Source: an uncultured Eubacteriales bacterium
GTDB lineage: Bacteria > Bacillota > Clostridia > Oscillospirales > Acutalibacteraceae
DNA: 17,064 nt
Assembly (NCBI GenBank): GCA_934636435.1
Contig: CAKUAQ010000040.1
Coordinates: 1 to 17,064, forward strand
Reading direction: 5' to 3'
Made by a program: the position numbers and the translations under genes. The notes beneath the pieces were generated by a model. The model was not told the DNA's origin. It ran no database searches and saw only the letters and a program-made list of their open reading frames with translations. Shown in pieces: positions 1 to 8,076 of this stretch (position 1 is its first letter; each line of letters starts with the position of its first letter).

Positions 1-1410
1 CCCGGACAGATCCACAGCTTTGTCGCGGCCATGCTGAACACCCCCGACGCATGGATCTCCCAGGATGAGAACCGGATCGCCGCTGCGGTCAACGCCTATT
101 TCCTGTCGCAGCTGGGCGCTTATACCAGCCGCACGATCGACGACTATCTGCGGATCAAGTTCGGAACGACCGATCCGACCCTGCTGCAAAAGAAGGTGTA
201 TGAGGAGATCATCACCCCGCTGGGCAGCAAGGCTGCCCCCCTCTTCTGGACGGAGAGCGGGATATACAGTCTGGCGGATTCCAGGCCTTTGGGGTATCTG
301 TCGATCCCCAACGTATCCTCCTGCATTCAGGCTGCGGCGGAGCAATATGTGGCCGCCAACTCGGATGTGAAGGTCCGAACCGCCTGGTCCACCGACCGCA
401 TCACGGTGTTCCGTTTCTTATGCGGCGTGCCGCTGTTTGGATATAAGGGTGTGAGCGTCTACAAGGAGAACTATCGGCAGAAGAAGATCGTCGGTTCCCA
501 TCTGTACGAGGGCACTGCCCGGGATGCCCGGGACAGCCGGCGGCTCATCAATGTGTCGCCCATCAGCTGCATCTCGAAAGAAATGTATACCCCCGAGGAT
601 GTGGAGAATGCGGCGATGTTCGATTTCGCCACCGCCAACGGCATTGTGACGTCGGTGAACATCGGAGACAGCGTGGAGTATCACCTGAACACGCTGGATG
701 CCGACGAGGCCAACGCGTGCCTTGCGGTGATGCAGAAGCTGATCGACACGCAGGATGCGGCCAAGGCGGCGGCATTCCTGAAGGATCGGGAAGGGAAGTC
801 CTTTGCCGTTCGTTCCTTCCGGGTGATTCCCGGCTCGCAGGACCCGACGGTCGATGGGACGCTGATCGTCCGGGATCACATCCTTGGATCCCGGCTGAAC
901 ATTCAGATTCTGACGGAGCAGGTGGCGCTGCTGAAGGCTTATGCCGAGAAGCTGCAGGCGATCCGGGAGCTGGTGCGCGGCAAGGAGACGAACCGCACCA
1001 ATATTCACAACTTTGCCATGGCGGTGATGACCGGTACGGTCAAGAAGGTGAACGACTACGAATACGCGTATTGCTACACCTCCTTCGGTATCGAAGAATC
1101 CGTGGCGATGACAACGATCGACAGCGTGCCCTTCGGCATGAGCCTGCCGCTGTTCAGCGCCTATAAGGGTTTCTGCGCCGTGGGGGAGGATGTGCAGCAG
1201 CAGGTCACTGCCTCGGTCAAGGATGCCCTCTTGAATAAAAAGGAAACGGTGGACGCCACCCTCACGGAGGTGAGGCAGTGGATCGCTCCCGAACGGGTGA
1301 ACGCCATGCTGGCGGTGGCCCATACGTCCTTTAATGACGATCTGGCGGAGATTGCGGAATTTCTCAAGGCCTTTGCCATGGAAGTGACGAATTTCGCCGC
1401 CACGCGATAA
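1..1410 (+). CDS. C-terminal part of a probable tubulin-like (Tubulin_2-type) protein, 5' end outside window
   Basis: The reading frame is open from base 1, and the first ATG (31) has no ribosome binding site, so the gene almost certainly starts upstream and about 469 codons are visible. I see no signal peptide or membrane segment, so it is probably cytosolic. The part around 400-580 has the pattern PLFGYKGVSVYKENY, then a short SHLYE stretch, then a Pro-containing NVSPIS segment. I associate this pattern with the C-terminal region of large bacterial tubulin-like proteins, in which a GTP-binding tubulin/FtsZ-like domain comes first. That domain would lie outside the window, so the assignment is an inference from a weak pattern. 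It is the first visible gene of the GTPase-GAP1 operon and is followed by a 77-nt gap containing a hairpin. A generic scaffold protein is the main alternative. Confidence 0.45.
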   Translation, partial: PGQIHSFVAAMLNTPDAWISQDENRIAAAVNAYFLSQLGAYTSRTIDDYLRIKFGTTDPTLLQKKVYEEIITPLGSKAAPLFWTESGIYSLADSRPLGYLSIPNVSSCIQAAAEQYVAANSDVKVRTAWSTDRITVFRFLCGVPLFGYKGVSVYKENYRQKKIVGSHLYEGTARDARDSRRLINVSPISCISKEMYTPEDVENAAMFDFATANGIVTSVNIGDSVEYHLNTLDADEANACLAVMQKLIDTQDAAKAAAFLKDREGKSFAVRSFRVIPGSQDPTVDGTLIVRDHILGSRLNIQILTEQVALLKAYAEKLQAIRELVRGKETNRTNIHNFAMAVMTGTVKKVNDYEYAYCYTSFGIEESVAMTTIDSVPFGMSLPLFSAYKGFCAVGEDVQQQVTASVKDALLNKKETVDATLTEVRQWIAPERVNAMLAVAHTSFNDDLAEIAEFLKAFAMEVTNFAATR

Positions 1411-1431
1411 AACCGCAGTGTACCAAGCAGT

Positions 1432-1461
1432 CGGTGTCCCGTCCTTTGAGCCGGGACACCG
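1432..1461 (+). other. Intercistronic hairpin between genes 1 and 2
   Basis: CGGTGTCCCG (1432-1441) and CGGGACACCG (1452-1461) form a perfect 10-bp stem around a 10-nt loop. No T-run follows, so it is not a typical terminator. It lies in the largest gap of the operon, 26 nt before the next start codon. A role in mRNA processing, stability or uneven expression of the flanking genes is inference. Its presence also argues against translation starting at the GTG at 1434, which lies inside the left arm. Confidence 0.5.
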
Positions 1462-1487
1462 ACGCGTATGAAAAGGCGAGGGTGTAT

Positions 1488-3437
1488 ATGAACAGTATAT
1501 CCGAATTGATAGCCCTGTCCGAGCGGGAGCTGGAAAAGAACAGCCGGGGCACGAAAATGGTGGGGAACCGGCCCCACTATCCCATGCTGTGTTTGTATAA
1601 CGACGCGTTCACGCCGGCGGCGTTTACCTCCATCGCGGCGAAGCTGGAGAGGATCTGGCCCCAGTCCTTGCAGCACCTGGTGAGCTACGGGTATTCCTTT
1701 TCGGGTGAGCGCAGGTCAATGATGAAAAAGCCTGAAAGCGCTTTGCCCCAGCCCTTAATTGACCGGATGAATCGGAAAGTAACGACCTCGGAGGAAGCCG
1801 TTGAATTCCGGAGCCTGACGGACGGATCGAGCGTTTCTTCGGAGGAGCTGCTGGGGGCGGTCGATTCCGTCCAGCGGGAGCATGATTCCTTCGCCAGTAT
1901 GACGCAGCTGCTGGTCTATAATACGGTCGATACATCGAATATGGAGTCGATCGCGGATTTTGAGCGGGTTTATCGGGTCGTTGACACCTTTGACCGGCTC
2001 ATCGAGGGCAAGAAGATGCGGATGCTTATTGTCCTGCTGAATGATGCTCTGGCGAAAAAGCCGTTGACCAAAGAAATCAAAGGATTCCTTGCCGAAAATT
2101 CCCTGTACGATTCCGTCGTAATTGTTTCCACCCGCACCAGAGACAATGAGGTCTTCGAAATCTCCGAGCTGTACCGGATTGTAGCCGATCTGTTCATTCT
2201 GTCCAATAACGATGCCGTATCGTCGCTGGACGATGCGGATTATAAGAGTCGGTTCGCAACATTGTATGATCGCTCCATATATACCGTATCTTATGTGCTC
2301 TGCGAGAAACCGAACCGTAAGATTGCGATCCAGATCGACGGACTGATCCTCGATGCGGTCCACGCAGACATTTCCCGGGAAATCGGAAACAGCGACTGGA
2401 ATACCTGGATCAAGAAGCTGGAGTTTGACACGGGGAAAAGCGAAATATGCGAGCGGTTCCTGTCCTCGTTGGATGTTCGGGTGGATCTGGAGGCGATCGA
2501 GCATCTTCCGCTGCGGGAGTCCGCCGTGGGGGCGCTGGAGAATATCGGTGAGTGTAAATTCCGCACTTTCTGCGGGTATACATACGACGATGCGGTGGCC
2601 GACTTTGTGGATCGGTACATCGAAAAGGCGCTGTCCGGCGGCATGGACTGCACGCCCTGCGTGCAGCAGTTTCAGGAGTTTCTGTACAGCCGCCTGTCCG
2701 TCAGCGAGCTGAAAGCGCTGGACGATGCCACTATGGATCGCGTGTTTGAACAGCTCGGCTGCGGAACCCCGAATGAGGAGCTGGGCGTGTATGAGTATTT
2801 TAAGAGACAGATCGAGATCCGCCTGCGCAGGAATGTAATCTACCCGCAGTTCAAGCGCTGCCTGACGGCGGCGCGGGACAATGCCCGCGCGTTTGCGGCC
2901 AGGATCGAGGCGCTGCAAGCGGCATATCAGAAGATCATCCCCCTGAAAAACGACGAGATCGGGACCGTATACCGGCTGCTGACCGAGACGTATCTGAACA
3001 GTGCCGCCGGCCATGCCGCGCTCATGAAGATCGGCCGGGCGGATAACGATGCCGCCGCCATTCTGTCCGCGGTGTTCGATTGTTTCCGGAGCGTCATTCA
3101 GGCGAATCTCGATACATTCTCTCTGCCCTTCATCGATGAATGGGAGCGGCGGCTGAATAAATCGGGGGATCGGATCTATCGGGAGATCAGCAAGACTCTG
3201 ACCGACCGGGCGGACGATCTGATCCGCCTGTACGGCAATCTCCCCATCCATCGGAAAGCCACGGTGTATATGCTGCATACCGCCGATGCCGACGGGCAGA
3301 ATTGCACGAAGCTCTTTGAGCATTTGCAGGAAACCTTCAAGGACGATCCGCTGGTGCAGTATGTCAATACCGGATATGACGACGCTCTGGAGGCTATTTC
3401 GCTGATCCTGTGTCAGCCCTCCGATCTGTTGATGTGA
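1488..3437 (+). CDS. Hypothetical 649-residue protein of the GTPase-GAP1 operon
   Basis: I do not recognise a named family. I chose the ATG at 1488 because a GAGG-containing ribosome site lies 6-7 nt upstream; the in-frame GTG at 1434 lies in a hairpin and lacks such a site. There is no signal peptide or membrane segment, so it is probably cytosolic. Residues about 175-245 alternate hydrophobic strands and helices (MLIVLLNDAL, then DSVVIVSTRTRDNEVF, then IVADLFILSNNDA), suggesting a Rossmann-like alpha/beta core. The remainder is mostly helical and charged. Eight bases separate its stop from the next gene's start, which implies co-translation. By position it may be a partner of the tubulin-like protein. 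The long minus-strand ORF inside it is a shadow. Confidence 0.75.
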   Translation: MNSISELIALSERELEKNSRGTKMVGNRPHYPMLCLYNDAFTPAAFTSIAAKLERIWPQSLQHLVSYGYSFSGERRSMMKKPESALPQPLIDRMNRKVTTSEEAVEFRSLTDGSSVSSEELLGAVDSVQREHDSFASMTQLLVYNTVDTSNMESIADFERVYRVVDTFDRLIEGKKMRMLIVLLNDALAKKPLTKEIKGFLAENSLYDSVVIVSTRTRDNEVFEISELYRIVADLFILSNNDAVSSLDDADYKSRFATLYDRSIYTVSYVLCEKPNRKIAIQIDGLILDAVHADISREIGNSDWNTWIKKLEFDTGKSEICERFLSSLDVRVDLEAIEHLPLRESAVGALENIGECKFRTFCGYTYDDAVADFVDRYIEKALSGGMDCTPCVQQFQEFLYSRLSVSELKALDDATMDRVFEQLGCGTPNEELGVYEYFKRQIEIRLRRNVIYPQFKRCLTAARDNARAFAARIEALQAAYQKIIPLKNDEIGTVYRLLTETYLNSAAGHAALMKIGRADNDAAAILSAVFDCFRSVIQANLDTFSLPFIDEWERRLNKSGDRIYREISKTLTDRADDLIRLYGNLPIHRKATVYMLHTADADGQNCTKLFEHLQETFKDDPLVQYVNTGYDDALEAISLILCQPSDLLM

Positions 3438-3446
3438 GGTTTTAGT

Positions 3447-4133
3447 ATGGAAGTTATATATACGGACAGCGCCAATAAGAGCATCTACGAAATCGAAAAA
3501 CGACCGTCCGAAAACCGGGTCGTACTGAACTGGAAATCGGTGGGCCACAGCCAGTATCTCATCGTGTTCGCCGAAACGCGGCAGGCAGCGCTGCTGAAAA
3601 AGGACAGCCCCGACGACGCTCTGCACACTGCCCTGAGCGCGCATATGCAGGCGCTCATCGCCGATCGGAGCGCGGCGGCCGAAAGCCCGCGGGTCACATT
3701 CTTTCTGGTATCGCATGACGAGCTGCGGCGGGACGGAGGCTTCGCGATCCGGAATGTGCCCGGATACTATGCGGTCTACGGGTTCGACGGGACAGGGGAT
3801 GCCGCGGTCGTGTATGTGCCGACGGATATGCAGTCCTCCGCCGTCTTTTCCATGACGGTGGACGTGGTGATCCGGACGGAACCCATACTCGTGGAAAAGC
3901 GCACCGGCCTGTTTAAGAAGGAAACGGTTTTCAGCGGCTACCACCGAATCGTGCTGGATAAGGGCTATCCCAATCTGGCGGACGGACATCTCAAGTATGG
4001 GTTGGCGGGGAGTATGTATACCTATTCTTTTCCCCGCGAGGTGGTGAAAAGCGGCGGCAGCTTTGTTGTGAAGGCGGCCAGAAATGACAGTATCCGATTT
4101 ATGTCGGATAATCAGGGAATTATCATCCGATAA
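3447..4133 (+). CDS. Hypothetical beta-rich 228-residue protein
   Basis: No family is recognised. The ATG at 3447 is preceded by GAGG at 3436-3439, which overlaps the stop codon of the upstream gene, so translation is probably coupled. The sequence lacks a signal peptide and membrane segments. It is rich in short alternating hydrophobic strands separated by glycine, Asn and Asp turns, for example VTFFLVSHDEL, YYAVYGF and AAVVYVPTDM. The C-terminal third (residues about 175-228) also looks like a series of beta hairpins ending in DNQGIIIR. A compact beta-sandwich adaptor is a reasonable guess at the fold only. It sits directly before the GTPase gene, so it may bind the GTPase or present it to a partner. 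Confidence 0.7.
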   Translation: MEVIYTDSANKSIYEIEKRPSENRVVLNWKSVGHSQYLIVFAETRQAALLKKDSPDDALHTALSAHMQALIADRSAAAESPRVTFFLVSHDELRRDGGFAIRNVPGYYAVYGFDGTGDAAVVYVPTDMQSSAVFSMTVDVVIRTEPILVEKRTGLFKKETVFSGYHRIVLDKGYPNLADGHLKYGLAGSMYTYSFPREVVKSGGSFVVKAARNDSIRFMSDNQGIIIR

Positions 4134-4153
4134 GTTTAGGGGGAAAATGCGGT

Positions 4154-5743
4154 ATGGCAGACACCACTCAAAGGCACATCGCGGAGGACAGCGCGTATAC
4201 GATCACCTGTCCGTATTGCTTCAACCGGGCTTCCGGCGGAAACGGAGAGCCGATCCCGCACACCAAGGTGCTGTTTCGCTCCGGCACCTATTTCAGCAGC
4301 CCGCGGGAAATTGAGCAGAAGCTGGGTTATTCGGAATTGGACATCGAGATGATGAACAGCGGCGACGAGAGAGCTGCCAGAAAGAAAACGTTTGACACCT
4401 ATAAGAGCTTTCTCATCCGGAAAGACCCGGTGTATCAGGCTTTCTGGGACAGCTTTGAGGGGCGGACGACGGAGCAGCCCAGCCGCTCCGGCAATGTGCA
4501 GAATCCGTGGGAGCTGCCCATCATCGGCCCCAATAACGGGGTCACAAGGCTGGTGCCCGACATGGACGGCTTTGTGACGCAGGCGGTGGACGTTTTCGGT
4601 AAAACGACCCATAACCGGGTGTGCCCTTTCTGCCACAATCCGTTCCCGCTGGGCTTCGGCAAAAACAAGGTGAAGTATATTTCCATCATCGGCATCACCG
4701 GCTCGGGAAAAACGGTGTACATCAGCCAGCTGTTGAAAAACATGACGGATTTTGCCTCTAAGGTGGGGCTGAATGCCTATTTCACCTCCGATCATGAGAC
4801 GAATTTTATCGAGAACAACGTGGTGAAGAAAGGAATGCCGCTCCCGGACAGTACGTCGCCGCGACGGTTGTCCCAGCCGATGTTCTACGATATCGTGCGC
4901 AGCGACGGGACTGTGCAGAAAACCGACACCATTGTGCTGTACGATATTGCAGGCGAAAACTGCCGCCGTGCCGAGGATATGGAGGATTTCGCCCAGTATG
5001 TGAAGCATTCGGACGGGCTTGTCCTGCTCATCGACCCCAAGCAGCTGGGCTTTCTGTCCACCGATATGGATGAGGATGAGATCGACGAGCCGTCTCTGGC
5101 TCTGAATACCCTGTGGTCGGTGCTGGAAAACAGAACCAACCGCAAGTGCAAGATTCCTGTTGCGGTCTGCGTATCCAAGAGCGATCAGTGCCATGGTATC
5201 CTGCCGCCGATCGCACAGGAGACGGTGCACAGCACGGGCTTGGACCAGAGTGGTCTGCCGGTGATGGAATTTGACGGAAAAACCCTGAATGAACTGGTCA
5301 TGGGTGATCACGGCCTAAAGGATCTGATGCTGCATAACGCGCAGGCGGTGTGCCAGAATCTGAGCACCGGCTATTGGAACTACAATTTCTTCTCCGTCAG
5401 CGCCACGGGCTGTGCCTGCGCGGCGACGGAGCAGGGGTTCTATGCGCCGGTGAACCGCCCGGAGCCGAAACGGATCGAGGAGCCGATCCTCTGGATGTTT
5501 AAGCAGTTCGGGTTCATTCGTTCCAATGAGCGGGTGCGGCGTCCATTTAAGATCAAACACGCCGACCGGTATATATATCGGAAGAAGATGTTCGGAAAGC
5601 CCTATCTGGAAAAGCAGCCGGACGAATTTGCGGAGTATGAGGAGGAGCGCATCCGGATTGCTCCGCAGGTACTGGTCAAAAACGAGTGGGTGACGTTTAC
5701 CGACGAATACCGGAATCTGCCCATCGTGACGAAAGGGGAATGA
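4154..5743 (+). CDS. P-loop GTPase with N-terminal zinc-knuckle pairs (DO-GTPase/TRAFAC-like)
   Basis: This 529-residue cytosolic protein has the full series of GTPase motifs. The P-loop is GITGSGKT at residues 180-187, the G3-like motif is DIAG at 264-267 after a hydrophobic strand, the G4-like motif is SKSD at 341-344 after VAVCV, and a G5-like SATG lies at 416-419. Two CxxC pairs, C19-C22 (CPYC) and C157-C160 (CPFC), lie before the P-loop and may form one split zinc ribbon. It resembles the GTPases Pfam calls DO-GTPase that accompany GAP1 proteins, and it is indeed followed by a GAP1-like gene; SKSD rather than NKxD is a permissible G4 variant. GTP specificity is inferred. The start at 4154 has a G-rich site at 4138-4143. 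Its stop overlaps a possible start of the next gene, so the two are probably made together. Confidence 0.85.
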   Translation: MADTTQRHIAEDSAYTITCPYCFNRASGGNGEPIPHTKVLFRSGTYFSSPREIEQKLGYSELDIEMMNSGDERAARKKTFDTYKSFLIRKDPVYQAFWDSFEGRTTEQPSRSGNVQNPWELPIIGPNNGVTRLVPDMDGFVTQAVDVFGKTTHNRVCPFCHNPFPLGFGKNKVKYISIIGITGSGKTVYISQLLKNMTDFASKVGLNAYFTSDHETNFIENNVVKKGMPLPDSTSPRRLSQPMFYDIVRSDGTVQKTDTIVLYDIAGENCRRAEDMEDFAQYVKHSDGLVLLIDPKQLGFLSTDMDEDEIDEPSLALNTLWSVLENRTNRKCKIPVAVCVSKSDQCHGILPPIAQETVHSTGLDQSGLPVMEFDGKTLNELVMGDHGLKDLMLHNAQAVCQNLSTGYWNYNFFSVSATGCACAATEQGFYAPVNRPEPKRIEEPILWMFKQFGFIRSNERVRRPFKIKHADRYIYRKKMFGKPYLEKQPDEFAEYEEERIRIAPQVLVKNEWVTFTDEYRNLPIVTKGE

Positions 5744-5745
5744 AG

Positions 5746-8058
5746 ATGGAGTTTTACCAGGCATGTTACGGAAAGCCGGCGAACAACTGGCAGGTGCTGA
5801 ATGTGTCTCCGGACACTCCGCCGCAGATGCTCTCCTTTTTTGAAAACATCGGAAACGGCTGTACGCCGCAGAATATGGGGACGGACGTGCTGCTGGATGC
5901 ACAGGGCGCACCGGTGGATCTGTTTGAACTGATCTCCGGCGAGCATACGCTGTGTCTGCTGAAGGCCCGATACGGCGAGCGGGACAGCTTCGGACGTCCG
6001 AAAATGTTTGCCCATGGGTTTATGTTTCCGGCACAGGGCAGCTATGCCGATCCGAACGGCATCCTCGCCGTATCCGATGCCAATTTCCGCTTTTCCAAGG
6101 AGGAGACGGCGGCGATCCCCGAAGGGCTGGCGCTGGATGCGCCGCTGGATATCGATGCCGCCATGCGCCGGTGCGGCCTGACGGAGGATACATACAAAAC
6201 TCTGCTGGCGTGCGTTTATCTGGTGCTGTCCTCTGCGGCGGATCTTCCGCTGTATGTGCGGTGCGAGAATGCCGTCGATCGGATCAAAGCGGCGATCTAC
6301 TGCATTCTGTCGGCGCTGCCCGTTTCCCTGCGGTATCAGCTGTCCTTTTCCAATGCGAACAGCTTTCCGTATGCGAAATTCAAGCGGGTTATGTTTGTGG
6401 ACCGGGTACCGGCTGGTGCATATTATCTGGATATCGAGACCGGGGAGACGAATCTGCAACGGGAATTGCAGCAGATCGAGGAATCTCCGGAAAAATTCCC
6501 GTCCTACTACGTGTTTCTGAAAAGCTCCCGGCGCGAGTTTGCCGCCTATTGCCGGAAAATCGAGGAAATCCGCTGCCGGCTGCTCAAGCCCTATGACGCG
6601 GAGCTGGAGGACGTCGATCTGGCGCATGAGCTGACCAATACGCTGAGCGATGTGAACCGAAAAACCGACGCGGAGCTGAGCCGGTATTTGCTGGAGCTGC
6701 TGATCAAACTGCCGCTGCAAAACGCTGCGGCGGATGACTATATCTGCGGCCTGTTAACGTTGCTGGAGCGTCGGAGCATCCAACCGGCGGAGACGATACT
6801 CAAGCGGCTGGAGCAGCGTGTGGACCACACGGCTTCCCCCGATCTGGTGGAGGTCTATAAGAAGATCGTTTTGCTGGCACTGATGTCCGGCGGTGATTCC
6901 GATACCGTGGAATTTCTGGACCAGCAGTACCGGAAGGGAATGACGGTGTTCTCCGAGTGGGCCGGCGCAGTGAAAGCGACCTCAGGCGGCGATGCGATTA
7001 TCCGGCAGTTTTATAAGCAGTTGATGGAGAGCGCGGCTTCGTCGGAGCGGGTGAACGCGATTCGGACGGAGGCTTTGCGGTTTGTTCCGGACGATGGAAC
7101 CCTGTCGGATGCGGCCGCCGCCAGAATCTGTGCGCTCAGCGCTGCACAGCTCGTCCGGCTGGATGTGACCGTATCCAGAGTCCAGCCCGTTTTTCATGAG
7201 CTGGAGCGGGCCTTGTCGGAGATACCCGGAGCAGAATGCAGCAAGGCGGAGGCGGCCGACCGGCTCAAGACGGATTTCTGGGAGAATTTCCGGTTTTCCT
7301 CCTGCCGCTATACGGATACCTTCATTGAGAATATGCGGTATTTGCACGTGGACGAAGGCGTTTCGACGGCTGCTTGGGAAAAGCAGAGCAATGTGGACTG
7401 CCTGGTGCGGATCTATGATGCTGTGATCGGCGACCGCAGCGCGGCTTGCACGGATGAGCGCTATATTGCGGTGGAAAAGGAGCTCCGGCGGTTCCGGCAG
7501 GAGAATACGCTGAGCCCTGCCGACCGGGAAACGGCTGTGGATCTGATTCGTCGGCTGGTGGTGGACGCCATGGCCCCCAGAGAGGGAAGACAGCATTTTT
7601 GCTTCTGGCTGGAGCTGTGCACTCTGTCGGACGGTGCGTCAAACCCGGTGTTGCAGATGATGCGCTGGGGGCTGCCGGTGGTTTGCGAAGCGGATCGTTT
7701 CAGCGCTGCATTGTATGAGAGCCACAGAATGCAGGCGATCGGCGGGGACATCCGGCACTGGCTGAATGAACTCCTGGACAAACGGGAGGAATACGGCTTC
7801 GACAGTGACCGGATCAAGACCTTAAAGACACTGTCCAAGACGGTTGCGGAATATCAGAAGGATGTCGAGGCCGCGATGAAGAGTCGCGCTAAGGAGGAGC
7901 GAAAGCGTCTGAGCGGGGCGCACAGTGAGCCGAGGAAAAGCAGCCCGGATGTTCCGGAATGCAGCTTTGAGGACGATGGCCGGATGTTTGGGGAAACCGG
8001 CCACGTGTCGGGTAAGCCCGGCCTTTTCGGCAAAATGTTCGGGGGAAAAAAGAAATAA
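5746..8058 (+). CDS. GAP1-like GTPase-associated protein
   Basis: This protein of about 770 residues matches my memory of GTPase-associated protein 1. Its N-terminus, FYQACYGKPANNWQ, is the usual opening of the family. KMFAHGFMFP (residues about 86-95) and ALPVSLRYQLSFSNA (190-204) are further family-type signatures. The middle and C-terminal parts are helical, and the end is a basic, low-complexity tail finishing in GGKKK. The partner is presumably the GTPase encoded just upstream; how GAP1 acts on it is unknown, and the name does not imply GTPase-activating activity. I prefer the ATG at 5746 because AAAGGGG at 5732-5738 is spaced 7 nt from it. The in-frame ATG at 5740 overlaps the upstream stop as ATGA but leaves only 1 nt of spacing. 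No membrane segments are visible. Confidence 0.8.
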   Translation: MEFYQACYGKPANNWQVLNVSPDTPPQMLSFFENIGNGCTPQNMGTDVLLDAQGAPVDLFELISGEHTLCLLKARYGERDSFGRPKMFAHGFMFPAQGSYADPNGILAVSDANFRFSKEETAAIPEGLALDAPLDIDAAMRRCGLTEDTYKTLLACVYLVLSSAADLPLYVRCENAVDRIKAAIYCILSALPVSLRYQLSFSNANSFPYAKFKRVMFVDRVPAGAYYLDIETGETNLQRELQQIEESPEKFPSYYVFLKSSRREFAAYCRKIEEIRCRLLKPYDAELEDVDLAHELTNTLSDVNRKTDAELSRYLLELLIKLPLQNAAADDYICGLLTLLERRSIQPAETILKRLEQRVDHTASPDLVEVYKKIVLLALMSGGDSDTVEFLDQQYRKGMTVFSEWAGAVKATSGGDAIIRQFYKQLMESAASSERVNAIRTEALRFVPDDGTLSDAAAARICALSAAQLVRLDVTVSRVQPVFHELERALSEIPGAECSKAEAADRLKTDFWENFRFSSCRYTDTFIENMRYLHVDEGVSTAAWEKQSNVDCLVRIYDAVIGDRSAACTDERYIAVEKELRRFRQENTLSPADRETAVDLIRRLVVDAMAPREGRQHFCFWLELCTLSDGASNPVLQMMRWGLPVVCEADRFSAALYESHRMQAIGGDIRHWLNELLDKREEYGFDSDRIKTLKTLSKTVAEYQKDVEAAMKSRAKEERKRLSGAHSEPRKSSPDVPECSFEDDGRMFGETGHVSGKPGLFGKMFGGKKK

Positions 8059-8076
8059 TCGGAATCGGGGTTGAGT

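Noticed and set aside
1434..1487. GTG at 1434 as start of the second gene
   Set aside because: It lies in the left arm of a perfect hairpin and lacks a ribosome site; ATG 1488 has one.
1755..3989. 744-codon open frame on the minus strand
   Set aside because: It spans three genes on the + strand that have ribosome sites and coherent protein features; its own translation is low in hydrophobic order and resembles an antisense shadow of G+C-rich codons.
4136..5311. 391-codon open frame on the minus strand
   Set aside because: It lies opposite the GTPase gene, whose P-loop and other motifs are unmistakable.
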